Below, one piece after another: positions 1 to 8,364 of a stretch of DNA of 64,000 nt. A program made the position numbers and the translations under genes. Numbering within the stretch: position 1 is the stretch's first letter; every line of letters begins with the position of its first letter. The notes below the pieces were generated by a model. That model saw only the letters and a program-made list of their open reading frames with translations, made no database searches and was not told the origin of the DNA. Location of the stretch: assembly GCF_014230055.1 (NCBI RefSeq), contig NZ_JACHVA010000080.1, positions 1 through 64,000 on the forward strand. Direction: 5' to 3'. Origin of the DNA: Puniceicoccus vermicola. Lineage in GTDB: Bacteria > Verrucomicrobiota > Verrucomicrobiia > Opitutales > Puniceicoccaceae.

Positions 1-69
1 GTAGATGCTATGAGCGGATCCGAGGGATCTGCTTTTCTTGGGGCCTCTTCTTTCGGATACTAAACAGGC

Positions 70-88
70 CCGGGTTAAGAGGACCCGG
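70..88 (+). other. Hairpin upstream of the IS110 transposase
   Basis: The arms ccgggt (70-75) and acccgg (83-88) pair across a 7-nt loop, about 37 nt before the transposase start. It may be part of the element's left end or a structure limiting translation. The function is inferred. Confidence 0.35.
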
Positions 89-124
89 ACCTGAAAAAAT
101 GAACCTGAAAGAAAGATTCAAAAA

Positions 125-1219
125 ATGAAGTTATACATGGCGCTGGAACTGAGCAATACTAAATGGAAGCTGGCCTTCTCGACGGGAGAGAAGATACGGC
201 TGATCACGATCGAGGCTCGTGATCAGTTGGCCTTTCAATCGGCCCTGAAGGCGACTCGGGACAAGTGGCAGCTAGGCGAAGACATTGAGGTTTTCAGTGT
301 CTACGAAGCGGGCCGGGACGGTTTCTGGATCCACCGCTGGCTGGAGGGGTTGGGGATCAACAACGTCATCGTTGATCCCGCCAGCATTGAGGTGAACCGC
401 CGCAAACGCCGAGCCAAGACTGACCGCCTGGACGCCAAGGCCTTGCTGCGTCAGCTGATTCGCTACCACGGCGGTGAGCATACGCTCTGGTCTGTCGTGC
501 GCGTGCCGAGCGTGGAGCAGGAAGACCTGCGTCGGCGCGAGCGAGAGATCAAGCGACTGAAGAAGGAGATCGGTGCGGGCACAGCCCGGATCAAAAGCCT
601 GCTTGTTTTGCATGGACTTCGCCTCGATTCACTTAGCAAGCTCGATACACGGCTCGATTCGCTGCTCGGTTGGGACAACCGCCCCCTCCCGGAACATATA
701 CGCAGCGAGATCGCCCGCGAATACGAACGCGTGGAGTTTGCCCGCACCCAACTCAAGGCTCTGGAACGTGCGCGGACTGCCCGAATCGCAAAGCCCCAAA
801 CAAAGGCCGAGCGACAGGCCCACAAGCTCACCCGGCTCAAGGCCGTTGGCGTCATCAGCGCCATGACCTTAAGCGAGGAGTTCTTCAGCTGGCGAGAGTT
901 CCGCAACGTCCGGCAAGTCGGCGCCTGCGCCGGTCTGGATGGCTCCCCCTACGACAGCGGCGACAGCAAGAACGAACAAGGCATCAGTAAAGCCGGCAAT
1001 GCCAAGGTCCGGGCCCTGATGATCGAGCTGGCCTGGTCGTGGCTGAGGAACCAACCCCAGTCGGATCTGGCCAAATGGTTCGACAACAACTTCGCCAGGG
1101 GAAAACGCAGCCGAAGAATCGGCATCGTCGCTCTGGCGCGCAAGCTACTGGTGGCTCTGTGGAAGTACTTGGAAAAAGACGAACTCCCCGCTGGGGCTCT
1201 CCTCAAAGAGACTGCCTGA
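125..1219 (+). CDS. IS110-family transposase (DEDD-type, RuvC-like N-domain plus Transposase_20)
   Basis: This 364-aa protein has the length and two-domain plan of IS110/IS1111 recombinases. The N-terminal RuvC-like half has E61 in YEAGRDG and D100/D103 in TDRLDA. The C-terminal Transposase_20 half (about 235-320) contains GISKAGN, with S288 in the position of the family's nucleophilic serine. The first acidic residue, normally Asp in a G/A-I-D-V/L-S context, is Glu here (E8 in ALELS). The frame is intact from an ATG, so the element may still be active. Known members excise and insert as circular intermediates guided by an element-encoded RNA. It is followed by about 290 bp of non-coding, hairpin-rich DNA. 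Confidence 0.93.
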   Translation: MKLYMALELSNTKWKLAFSTGEKIRLITIEARDQLAFQSALKATRDKWQLGEDIEVFSVYEAGRDGFWIHRWLEGLGINNVIVDPASIEVNRRKRRAKTDRLDAKALLRQLIRYHGGEHTLWSVVRVPSVEQEDLRRREREIKRLKKEIGAGTARIKSLLVLHGLRLDSLSKLDTRLDSLLGWDNRPLPEHIRSEIAREYERVEFARTQLKALERARTARIAKPQTKAERQAHKLTRLKAVGVISAMTLSEEFFSWREFRNVRQVGACAGLDGSPYDSGDSKNEQGISKAGNAKVRALMIELAWSWLRNQPQSDLAKWFDNNFARGKRSRRIGIVALARKLLVALWKYLEKDELPAGALLKETA

Positions 1220-1510
1220 GAACTTTTACCAATCAAACTATCTGAGCTTTATCTGACTTTGGTGGATTGATGGCCCGTTTCGATGCTGGAGATGGTAAAT
1301 CCCACTCGTTCTTGTAGATTGGCGTCATCATGAAACCGCATATTCAAGCCTGCGATCAGGCGTATTTGGCATCAGGTGACCGGCTAGACCGGCACGGATA
1401 GAAGTTGGTCCCGAGGGCTACATAGCCCCGGATACTCAAATGCGGAAACCACTAAGATCAATCGCTCAAAATAAACATAACATTATCGCGATTATGACTT
1501 GACCCATAAA
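1220..1510 (+). ncRNA. Possible IS110/IS1111 guide (bridge/seek) RNA region, non-coding right flank
   Basis: There is no plausible gene in these ~290 bases between the transposase stop and the truncated HerA-like gene. Two perfect short hairpins are visible: gcctg-cgat-caggc at 1348-1361 and gggcta-ca-tagccc at 1415-1428. IS1111-type elements encode a structured guide RNA downstream of the transposase gene, so this is the natural candidate region. The limits and strand of the RNA cannot be fixed by eye, and no covariance evidence is available. Confidence 0.35.
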
Positions 1511-3262
1511 TCACCATAGAAGCATCGACCGTATGTTGCTACCAGCTATAGCTTCTAGATAGTCTAATCCTGTTTGGTCTACACTACGGAAGCATATCAG
1601 ATTCTCGCACTGAGATAATGCGCTTTTTGCGACCACGGCAGTGCGCTGCGATATCAGTATTACAGATAGTCCATACTTCCGAATCTGCATCATCAACAAT
1701 CCAATTTTAAATGCACTATCTCGACCTGGAGCATTGAATCCTAATCCCGCTGGCTCAGGAATAAATTGGTGCGCCTCATCGATGATCACCACGCGTGAAC
1801 GAGGTGTTCCAGTTTTATATTCAGCAATAGCCTCTTTAATTAAGTATTCGAGAAAAGCCAGAGCCCTATCAGCAGCAACCTCTCCATGTTTTGGTTCGAA
1901 TACTGAGAGCCCCGGCTTCTTTAAATCCGTATTAGAGTCGTAAGGAGTTAGTCCCTTCTTGGAAACATATTCTCCAGTTTGATCAAGAATTGTTACCCAC
2001 CGATCCTGAGAGAGTTCCCTCGCTAATCGAGTCGCGAATGTCGACTTTCCCATCTTTGTCATTCCCAAGATTGCAAGATGGCCTTCAGCAGCAATTCTAC
2101 AATCCAGCGTAATGGGGATGTCAGTTCCAATTACCTTCCCAATTTCGATATTATTTTCAGGAATAGAGATTCTGCCTTCCAAGTCTATTGCACTGCTAGG
2201 CAAAACTCGAGCACCAGGAGGAGGAACCCACCTGTGCGCGCTCATTCGCATCGCATTATAATTGAAGACACCTAGTTGATTGGCCGACGCGTTCACAAGC
2301 AGATGGGACCCACCTTTAACATCTCGACGGTCAATGTAGGCTGATGACAATTGGTATAGAATCGGTGGATTCGGAGCATTTTGCGAGACGACAACCACAT
2401 CCCCTATTTCCATACTTTGCACAGAGGTAAATTTTAGAGTTTTATCTGTCGAACCTTGGTCCACGGATCCTACAGGAGTCAAAAGGCCGTCCGGGCTCTC
2501 GGAAACTGAGATAGTCTGTCCTGTAACTACTGATTCACATGCTTGGGAGTCAGGGACGTGTATTTGGCCCCAAGTATCAGCAACTCTCCGAATGCGATGA
2601 ATCATTACGCCATCGGTGTTCACTTTTGAACTTCGAATAATCACTGGCTTGCCTGTTGCGGGTAGATCAGGCGCAGAAATAAGGAGTGAAGACGGCCCAA
2701 CCATACCTTCCACGATACATAATGCCTCACCATCACGACTGACGGACCAGAGTGACTGCCAATTTACTCTGCCTAAGACGAGAATAGTAACCCAAACTGC
2801 AATGATAGCCCAAAAATCCGACTGGTTGGTGGGAAATTCTTCCATTGCTGCGAGAACAAAGACAACTGAGTAAATTATCCTCGCACTTGCTAATTGAGAT
2901 AACGAGCGAAATGAATTCGCGATTCCGCTATACTTACTGTTTCTGCGACCTGCCCCAAGAAAAAGGGCCAGAGTTGCAAGGATTGCCGCTACAGCAAAGA
3001 TTGTCCCAAATATGCTCCACCCAAATACAGTAGTCGTTTTTGGTGTATTAAGCGCTAGCAGCCCAAAGAAAATAGTATTAACAATGACGTCTGTTGGCCG
3101 TGAGTAATAGGGCTCTAACAACTGAGGATTGATAATAACCGAGAGAAGCCCTGCGATAAACCAAGTTTCCTTTGTGAATAAATCACCAGTGATGTAAAAG
3201 CAGAGGCCTACAATTATCGCGAATTGAATTAAAGAAAGGGATAGCCTCCAGCGTATATTCAT
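1511..3262 (-). CDS. Membrane-anchored HerA/DUF87-like P-loop ATPase, C-terminus probably truncated
   Basis: 583 aa. Residues about 8-165 contain several hydrophobic segments (near 10-27, 33-47, 58-72, 79-103, 128-140, 150-165), so the N-terminus is membrane-embedded. Residues 175-335 resemble a HAS-barrel-like beta domain. Residues 385-583 are a HerA-type ATPase with Walker A GMTKMGKST (400-408), Walker B VVIIDEA (491-497) and a sensor ISQR (537-540). HerA proteins are hexameric DNA translocases; here the enzyme would be membrane-tethered. The frame ends abruptly after GSNIRSMLLW, where relatives continue for several tens of residues, exactly where IS110-flank DNA begins. The gene is A/T-richer than its neighbours and reads away from the divergent integron integrase, as a gene cassette would. 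A defence role is possible but not shown. Confidence 0.7.
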   Translation of the reverse strand: MNIRWRLSLSLIQFAIIVGLCFYITGDLFTKETWFIAGLLSVIINPQLLEPYYSRPTDVIVNTIFFGLLALNTPKTTTVFGWSIFGTIFAVAAILATLALFLGAGRRNSKYSGIANSFRSLSQLASARIIYSVVFVLAAMEEFPTNQSDFWAIIAVWVTILVLGRVNWQSLWSVSRDGEALCIVEGMVGPSSLLISAPDLPATGKPVIIRSSKVNTDGVMIHRIRRVADTWGQIHVPDSQACESVVTGQTISVSESPDGLLTPVGSVDQGSTDKTLKFTSVQSMEIGDVVVVSQNAPNPPILYQLSSAYIDRRDVKGGSHLLVNASANQLGVFNYNAMRMSAHRWVPPPGARVLPSSAIDLEGRISIPENNIEIGKVIGTDIPITLDCRIAAEGHLAILGMTKMGKSTFATRLARELSQDRWVTILDQTGEYVSKKGLTPYDSNTDLKKPGLSVFEPKHGEVAADRALAFLEYLIKEAIAEYKTGTPRSRVVIIDEAHQFIPEPAGLGFNAPGRDSAFKIGLLMMQIRKYGLSVILISQRTAVVAKSALSQCENLICFRSVDQTGLDYLEAIAGSNIRSMLLW

Positions 3263-3408
3263 TTTCTTAAATTATTCACACAACGTATTAGTACTTCATT
3301 CTGAATATCCCCTCCATTCATTGACGCGTCAAGATCATTTCGGAGCAAAATGTCTTGAAACCTTATGGAATAACATTCTAGTAATTGAGATATTCATATT
3401 TCAATATC
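3263..3408. promoter_or_regulatory. Divergent intergenic region between the HerA-like gene and intI; possible attI / core site
   Basis: This 146-bp A/T-rich gap separates the divergent starts. Read toward the HerA-like gene, the minus strand has GTTGTGT at 3278-3284, one mismatch from the integron core GTTRRRY, about 15 nt before the HerA-like ATG. That is the spacing expected between a cassette junction and its first gene. Such a short motif can occur by chance, so this is a candidate only. Confidence 0.3.
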
Positions 3409-4776
3409 ATGATTCGTCTGTCCAAAGAAACTTTTCATCGGTTTCAGATCCGATTGGGGGAGCTTGGTGTCTCCGATCGTGGGAGACTCCATTATGTGAA
3501 GTGGGTGCGGTATTACCTGGACTTTGAGGCAAAGTATGGGAGTGGGGTTCCGAAGGCGGAAATATTGCCCCAATTTCTGGCCAAGCTGAGGAGCAAGGGT
3601 CAGTCGTCTCGTCTCTGTGAGCAGGCGCGTCACGCGGTGGAGGTCTATCTTGCCATGGGTGCAGGATCGGATCGGGAAGGGGCGGAAGGTATGTCGGGCG
3701 AGACGAGGGTTGTTGAAGAGCCGTCCCCCGAGGAGGTTGAAGTGGGCGGCCCGACCGACGGGCTTTCCCGATATGGTCGTTCACCGGATTCGGGGTCGGG
3801 ATCTCGCGGTGAGTGGGATCAGTTGGTGAAAATGATGGGAGGAGAGATCCAGCGGCGGAATTACTCATCAGCCACTTTGAGTAGTTATGTGGCTTGGGTG
3901 CGTCGTTTTGGTCAGTTCACGCGTTTCATGCCGACAGAGAAGGTGTCGGACGAGGAGGCCAGGGACTTTTTGACAAATTTGGCGGTGGAAGGGCGGGTGG
4001 TCGCTTCGACGCAGAATCAGGCGTTTAATGCGCTCCTGTTCCTGTTTCGCCATGTGTTGAAGCGAGACTATGAGATGGAAGACCGGGTCGTCCGCGCGAA
4101 AACCTCCAAGTATATTCCAACCGTGCTGACGAGGCCGGAGGTGGATGCAGTGCTGAGGAACCTGAAGTTCCCTTATGATTTGATCGTTTCCATGCTCTAC
4201 GGCTGCGGTCTTCGCCTATCCGAGTGTCTGGAGTTGCGGGTCGGGGATCTCGATTTTTCCGAGGATTTAGTGATCGTTCATGATGGAAAGGGGCAGAAGG
4301 ATCGATCCGTGCCGCTCCCGAAAAAACTGAGGCCCGAGATCGAAAGTCAGGTGCGGCGAGTTGAAAAATTGCTGAAAAAAGATTTGGAGCACCCTGATTT
4401 CGGAGGGGCTTTTATGCCGAAGACGATGGGGAGGCGACGAGCAGAGCGGGAGGCGAAGACCTTGCCTCGGCAATGGCTTTTCCCGGCCAAAGGGCTCACT
4501 CTGGTCCCCGATGAGGGAACGTATCGCCGCTACCACAATTTTAATCAATATTTGAGCAAGGCGATCTATGCTGCGGTAAAAAAAGCAAAGATTTCGAAAC
4601 GGGTAACCCCTCACACCTTCCGCCACAGTTTTGCGAGTCATCTCTTGGCGGCCAACGTGGATTTGCGGACGATCCAGGAGTTATTGGGACATGCCGATAT
4701 CAAGACGACGATGATCTACACCCACACGGTGAAAAGCCAAACGAAGAAAGAGAGGGTGAGCCCGCTGGATTTATAA
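3409..4776 (+). CDS. intI: Integron integrase (IntI-like tyrosine recombinase) with extra N-terminal domain
   Basis: The ATG at 3409 gives 455 aa; an upstream TTG (3385) would add 8 residues. The tyrosine-recombinase set is complete: R269 (GCGLRLSE), K297 (KDRSVPL), H402-x-x-R405 (TPHTFRHSF), H428 (LLGHAD) and Y437 (MIYTH). Residues about 327-377 form an insert absent from XerC/D that ends in FPAKGLTLVPDEGTYRRYH, matching the integron-integrase-specific patch, and the C-terminus ends SPLDL as in IntI proteins. Class 1 IntI has about 337 aa; the excess is an N-terminal SAM-like segment (about 1-82) joined by an acidic linker to the usual SAM-like domain (136-222). It recombines attC with attI. 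No attC array lies downstream; scpB follows after a repeat-rich gap. Confidence 0.9.
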   Translation: MIRLSKETFHRFQIRLGELGVSDRGRLHYVKWVRYYLDFEAKYGSGVPKAEILPQFLAKLRSKGQSSRLCEQARHAVEVYLAMGAGSDREGAEGMSGETRVVEEPSPEEVEVGGPTDGLSRYGRSPDSGSGSRGEWDQLVKMMGGEIQRRNYSSATLSSYVAWVRRFGQFTRFMPTEKVSDEEARDFLTNLAVEGRVVASTQNQAFNALLFLFRHVLKRDYEMEDRVVRAKTSKYIPTVLTRPEVDAVLRNLKFPYDLIVSMLYGCGLRLSECLELRVGDLDFSEDLVIVHDGKGQKDRSVPLPKKLRPEIESQVRRVEKLLKKDLEHPDFGGAFMPKTMGRRRAEREAKTLPRQWLFPAKGLTLVPDEGTYRRYHNFNQYLSKAIYAAVKKAKISKRVTPHTFRHSFASHLLAANVDLRTIQELLGHADIKTTMIYTHTVKSQTKKERVSPLDL

Positions 4777-5126
4777 TACCGAATTTAGGAAGGTTTGATC
4801 GTTGTGATGGCTGCGGAATGGATTTGCAGCGAATTCCGCTCAGCGTAACCCGCTCAGCGGTCCGAGCCCTTATCAGGGCAGGGCTTCTCCTCAGAAGCCC
4901 TTCCATCGGGGCGGAATGAATTCCGCGGTCCGTTAAAGATCCACTGGAGCTGTGGGGCCACCGACACAGCCCCACCGACAACCGACTCACCGACAACCGA
5001 TCACCGAGAACCGACTCACCGACAACCGACCACCGCCCCACCGCCCCTCGGTAAACCGACAAATACAGGCCGGGGTGGAAAAGTAGTTGTCGCCCAAGGG
5101 ATTCCCGTCTATCAAAAACCGCTTTT
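4777..5126. repeat. Gene-free 350-bp gap: hairpins and short tandem repeats
   Basis: The first part holds REP-like hairpins: gggcttct-cctc-agaagccc at 4881-4900 and gcggaat-ga-attccgc at 4911-4926. The second part (about 4957-5063) is a degenerate tandem repeat of a ~13-mer of the form caccgacaaccga. I see no credible gene; the reverse-strand open frame here has repeat-derived, low-complexity sequence. Confidence 0.6.
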
Positions 5127-5888
5127 ATGTCCGCTGACCTCAAAAAGACGATCGAGGCTTTACTTTTCTCTACCTCGGAGGCTTTGCCTGTGCGCGAGTT
5201 GCACCGGGTGCTTGCGGAGGCGCATGAGCAGTCGTTGGCCGACGCGGAGAATGATCAGGGGAATTCGGAGGACGATGATTTTGGCGGGGAAGCGACGATT
5301 CCGCCGCCTCCGGGAACTTCGCGGTTGCGGGAGATCATCCGGGAGCTGCGCGATGAGTGGCGGGCTGCGGATTCGGTGTATGACGTGGCGGAAACGGCCG
5401 ATGGGTTCCGGATGGTGGTGCGCCCTGTGTATGCGGATGCGGTGCGGTTGTTGCGGAAAGAGCCTCGTCCGGCGCGGCTGAGTTCGGCGGCGATGGAGAC
5501 GCTCTCGATTGTGGCCTACCGGCAGCCGGTGACCCGGTCTGACATTGAGCGGATTCGCGGGGTGTCGGCAGACAGCGCCTTATCCCGACTCACGGAGCAC
5601 GATTTGGTTGAGGCGAAGGGTCGGGCGGAATTGCCGGGCCGGCCTACGGTGTACGGAACGACGGAAAAGTTTTTGGATTTTTGTGGAATTCGCTCGGTGG
5701 AGGATTTGCCCTCGTCGGATGTTCTTTCGCCGGCGCGGCTTGATGCCTGGCTGAGCGAAGACGACGAAGAGAAGTCTCCCGACAATGCCGATATGGGCTT
5801 GCCGGAATCCGAGGCGGAAGCTCCGGCTTCTGAGGGGGAGTCGGCCGAAGAAATTCGCGTGGAGGATGAAACGGAGGAAGTGAAGTGA
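5127..5888 (+). CDS. scpB: Segregation and condensation protein B
   Basis: 253 aa. ScpB is the kleisin-associated winged-helix dimer of the Smc-ScpA-ScpB condensin-like complex that organises and segregates the chromosome. Two winged-helix domains are recognisable: an N-terminal one starting KKTIEALLFSTSEALPV and interrupted by an acidic insert (about residues 35-55), and a second with the strongly conserved ETLSIVAYRQPVTRSDIE, RGVSADSALSRL and GRPTVYGTTEKFL. The C-terminal ~60 residues are acidic and poorly conserved, as in many ScpB proteins. Its stop overlaps the GTG start of pheA by 4 nt, implying translational coupling. scpA is not in the window. Confidence 0.95.
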   Translation: MSADLKKTIEALLFSTSEALPVRELHRVLAEAHEQSLADAENDQGNSEDDDFGGEATIPPPPGTSRLREIIRELRDEWRAADSVYDVAETADGFRMVVRPVYADAVRLLRKEPRPARLSSAAMETLSIVAYRQPVTRSDIERIRGVSADSALSRLTEHDLVEAKGRAELPGRPTVYGTTEKFLDFCGIRSVEDLPSSDVLSPARLDAWLSEDDEEKSPDNADMGLPESEAEAPASEGESAEEIRVEDETEEVK

Positions 5889-6970
5889 GCGAGGCTCTCA
5901 ATGAATTGCGGAAACGGATTAACCAGATCGATCAGGATCTCGTGGCGCTTTTGGATGAGCGGGTAAATCTGGCCTCAGAGATCGGGAAAACGAAGGTTCG
6001 CGACGGGGTGCCGTTTTTCGATCCTTCCCGAGAGGAGGAAGTGCTGGAGCGGGTGTCCTCGAATAGCGATGGTTCCTTTCCCCAATCGGCCCTGCGGCGG
6101 ATTTTTCGCGAAATCATTTCGGCCTCGATCTCGCTGCAAAAGCAGTTGGTGATCGGCTTTCTGGGGCCGGAGGCGACGTTTACGCATCAGGCTGCGCGGG
6201 AGTGCTTTGGCTCGAGTGTTGAGTTTCGGGCGTTTCGGACGATTCCAGAGATCTTCCGGGCCGTGGAGCGAGGAGCGGTCGATTATGGGGTGGCTCCGGT
6301 GGAGAATTCGATCCAGGGGTCGGTCTTCGCCACGCTGGATTCCCTGGTCGATGTGGATCTGCGAATCATCGCCGAGCGCCGTTTGAGCATCGAGCACTGC
6401 TTGATCTCCAACGAGCCGTTGGACAAAATCGAACGGGTCTACTCGAAGGATCAGGCGCTCGGCCAGTGCCGGGATTGGCTGGCGAAGAATTTGCCCAAGG
6501 CTGAACTCATCGATGCGACGAGCACTGCGGGGGCGGTGAAGATTGCCGCCGAAGAGGCTGGATCCGCCGCGATCGCCAGCGCTTTGGCTGCGGCTGAATT
6601 CAATCTCCCCGTTTTGGAGCGAGGAATTCAGGATGTCCGGAATAACTATACCCGGTTTCTGGTTCTCGGGCGTCCCGAAACGGCGCCGGCGGTGCCGGTG
6701 GAGCGGGCACGGACGGCGGTGGTTCTCTCCATCTCCGACGAGCCGGGAGCCCTGCAGACGGCGCTCGATCCTTTTGCCGAGAAGGGGATTAACCTGAGCC
6801 GCATCGAATCCCGTCCCAGTCGTAAGAAGGCCTGGGACTACCTCTTTTTCATCGAATTTGCCGGCCACGAGAAGACACCGGAGGTGGCCGAAGTTCTGGA
6901 GCATTTGCGAGCTTCCTGCCCGCTCGTGAAAGTTCTTGGAAGTTTTCCGGTTGCAGACAAACTTGACTGA
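5885..6970 (+). CDS. pheA: Bifunctional chorismate mutase / prephenate dehydratase
   Basis: 361 aa from a GTG start embedded in the scpB stop (gtga overlap). This cytosolic enzyme makes phenylpyruvate from chorismate in phenylalanine synthesis. Residues about 1-85 are an AroQ-type chorismate mutase (LRKRINQIDQDLVALLDER). Residues about 93-270 are the prephenate dehydratase (GFLGPEATFTHQAA; NNYTRFLVLG carries the catalytic T-R-F). Residues 280-355 are an ACT domain with the ESRP phenylalanine-binding motif (RIESRPSRKKAWDY), so feedback inhibition by phenylalanine is expected. It is of usual length for P-proteins. The next gene starts 59 bp downstream in the same direction. Confidence 0.96.
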   Translation: MSEALNELRKRINQIDQDLVALLDERVNLASEIGKTKVRDGVPFFDPSREEEVLERVSSNSDGSFPQSALRRIFREIISASISLQKQLVIGFLGPEATFTHQAARECFGSSVEFRAFRTIPEIFRAVERGAVDYGVAPVENSIQGSVFATLDSLVDVDLRIIAERRLSIEHCLISNEPLDKIERVYSKDQALGQCRDWLAKNLPKAELIDATSTAGAVKIAAEEAGSAAIASALAAAEFNLPVLERGIQDVRNNYTRFLVLGRPETAPAVPVERARTAVVLSISDEPGALQTALDPFAEKGINLSRIESRPSRKKAWDYLFFIEFAGHEKTPEVAEVLEHLRASCPLVKVLGSFPVADKLD

Positions 6971-7029
6971 TCGCTCCTCTCACCGGAGATTGCCCCTTTA
7001 ACTGCCAGCACGCGTACAAAACCAAATTT

Positions 7030-8229
7030 ATGGCCATTTTCCCGAGTCGAAAAAATCAGAAGAGCCGGATTGCCCGGCGGTGTGAGGACGATTCCGTCAC
7101 GAAGCTCCGTCTGAAATACGCTCCGTACTACTATACCTTTGACCGGCAGGAGGGCACTCGCGTTTGGCGGGAGGGGAAGCCCTACATCATGCTTTCGAGC
7201 AATGATTACCTCGGCCTCGGCAATCACCCGAAGGTCGTCGAGGCCGGGCGGGAAGCTTTGAAGAAGTGGGGGAGCAGCACCACCGGAGCTCGCTTGGCCA
7301 ATGGTAGCCGCACCTATCACACAGAGCTGGAGGAAGAGCTCGCGGACTTTATCGGAAAGGAAGCCTGCCACGTTCATGCAGCCGGTTATCTTTCCTGCAT
7401 GTCCGCGGTGGCCACTTTTGCCGAGCGCGGCGACCTGATCGTGGTCGACAAGAATGTGCACTCCTCTCTCTGGTCGGGGATTCACCTTAGCGGGGCAACG
7501 GCTGAACGCTTTATCCACAACAATCCGGATGATCTGCGCGATGTGCTCATCCACGAGGATCCGGATCGGGCGAAGTTGCTCCTCTTTGAGGGTGTGTATT
7601 CGATGGAGGGCCACGTGGCGAAAATGCCAGAGCTCATGGAGGTCGCCCGCGAGAACGATATGTTCTCCGTCATGGACGACGCCCACGGGTTTGGAGTGAT
7701 GGGGCCGGGAGGCCGGGGAACGGCAGCTCATTTCGGGCTCGAGTCCGAGATCGACGTCATTTCCGGTAGTTTTTCGAAGGCTCTCTCTAGCACGGGTGGT
7801 TATGTCGCTGGTTCGCGGGCGATGATTGATTACCTGCGGACGCACTCGAAACAGACGATCTTCAGCGCGGCGATTTCACCTTCTCAGGCAGCTTGTGCAC
7901 TCGCTTCGCTGCGGGTGTTGAAGGAAGAGCCAGAGCACCTGGAGCGCCTCTGGAAGAATACCCGGCGCTATAAGGAAATGCTCGAGAACATGGGGCTCGA
8001 CACTTGGGGGAGTGAAACTCCGGCGATGCCGATCGTTCTCGGAACCAAGGAGAAAGTTTACTCGTTCTGGAAGGATCTTCTCTCAAAAGGGGTCTTCACT
8101 GTGATGTCAGTGGCTCCTGGGGTGCCGCCGGGCAAGGACTTGGTCCGGACCGCGATCTCCGCCCGCCACACGGATGAGGATTTGGATAAGGTGGGCGACG
8201 CGCTCGCCTACGCCGCCCGCAGTCTCTGA
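7030..8229 (+). CDS. PLP-dependent alpha-oxoamine synthase (KBL / serine palmitoyltransferase-like)
   Basis: 399 aa, fold type I PLP enzyme of the AOS family, which condenses an acyl-CoA with an amino acid. Visible features are the N-terminal SNDYLGLGNHP, the cofactor region VMDDAHGFG, and the Schiff-base lysine in GSFSKALSSTGGY. The family includes 2-amino-3-ketobutyrate CoA ligase, KAPA synthase (BioF), ALA synthase and serine palmitoyltransferase. No tdh or bio gene is adjacent, and the gene precedes bamA-skp-lpxD, so a lipid-related (SPT-like) role is plausible. The substrate cannot be assigned from sequence alone. Confidence 0.85.
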   Translation: MAIFPSRKNQKSRIARRCEDDSVTKLRLKYAPYYYTFDRQEGTRVWREGKPYIMLSSNDYLGLGNHPKVVEAGREALKKWGSSTTGARLANGSRTYHTELEEELADFIGKEACHVHAAGYLSCMSAVATFAERGDLIVVDKNVHSSLWSGIHLSGATAERFIHNNPDDLRDVLIHEDPDRAKLLLFEGVYSMEGHVAKMPELMEVARENDMFSVMDDAHGFGVMGPGGRGTAAHFGLESEIDVISGSFSKALSSTGGYVAGSRAMIDYLRTHSKQTIFSAAISPSQAACALASLRVLKEEPEHLERLWKNTRRYKEMLENMGLDTWGSETPAMPIVLGTKEKVYSFWKDLLSKGVFTVMSVAPGVPPGKDLVRTAISARHTDEDLDKVGDALAYAARSL

Positions 8230-8364
8230 TCCGCTTGCTCCTGTTATCGACTCGAAAGCCCTGACCGTCTCATGGACGGGGATTTCCGCGTCCGCCGTTT
8301 CGCTTTCGCAAAGAAATCGAGTGAGAGACAGGGATTGAGTTGATTTGACGGGGGCTGTTCGTCA

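Larger units (their letters stand above)
1..1517 (+). mobile_element. IS110/IS1111-family insertion sequence (left end outside window or near base 1)
   Basis: One transposase gene is flanked by non-coding DNA: at least 124 bp on the left, cut by the window edge, and about 290 bp on the right up to the point where the neighbouring HerA-like reading frame is lost (near 1511-1517). No terminal inverted repeats are obvious, as is usual in this family, which does not duplicate its target. The octamer cggatact occurs at 54-61 and again at 1429-1436, near both ends, and could be part of end-specific signals. The long right-hand non-coding segment favours the IS1111 subgroup, whose guide RNA lies downstream of the gene. 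The exact boundaries are inferred. Confidence 0.6.

Noticed and set aside
4700-5143. 147-codon minus-strand frame between intI and scpB
   Set aside because: It is made of the tandem repeat and hairpins, runs into intI and scpB on the opposite strand, and has no homology or initiation signal.
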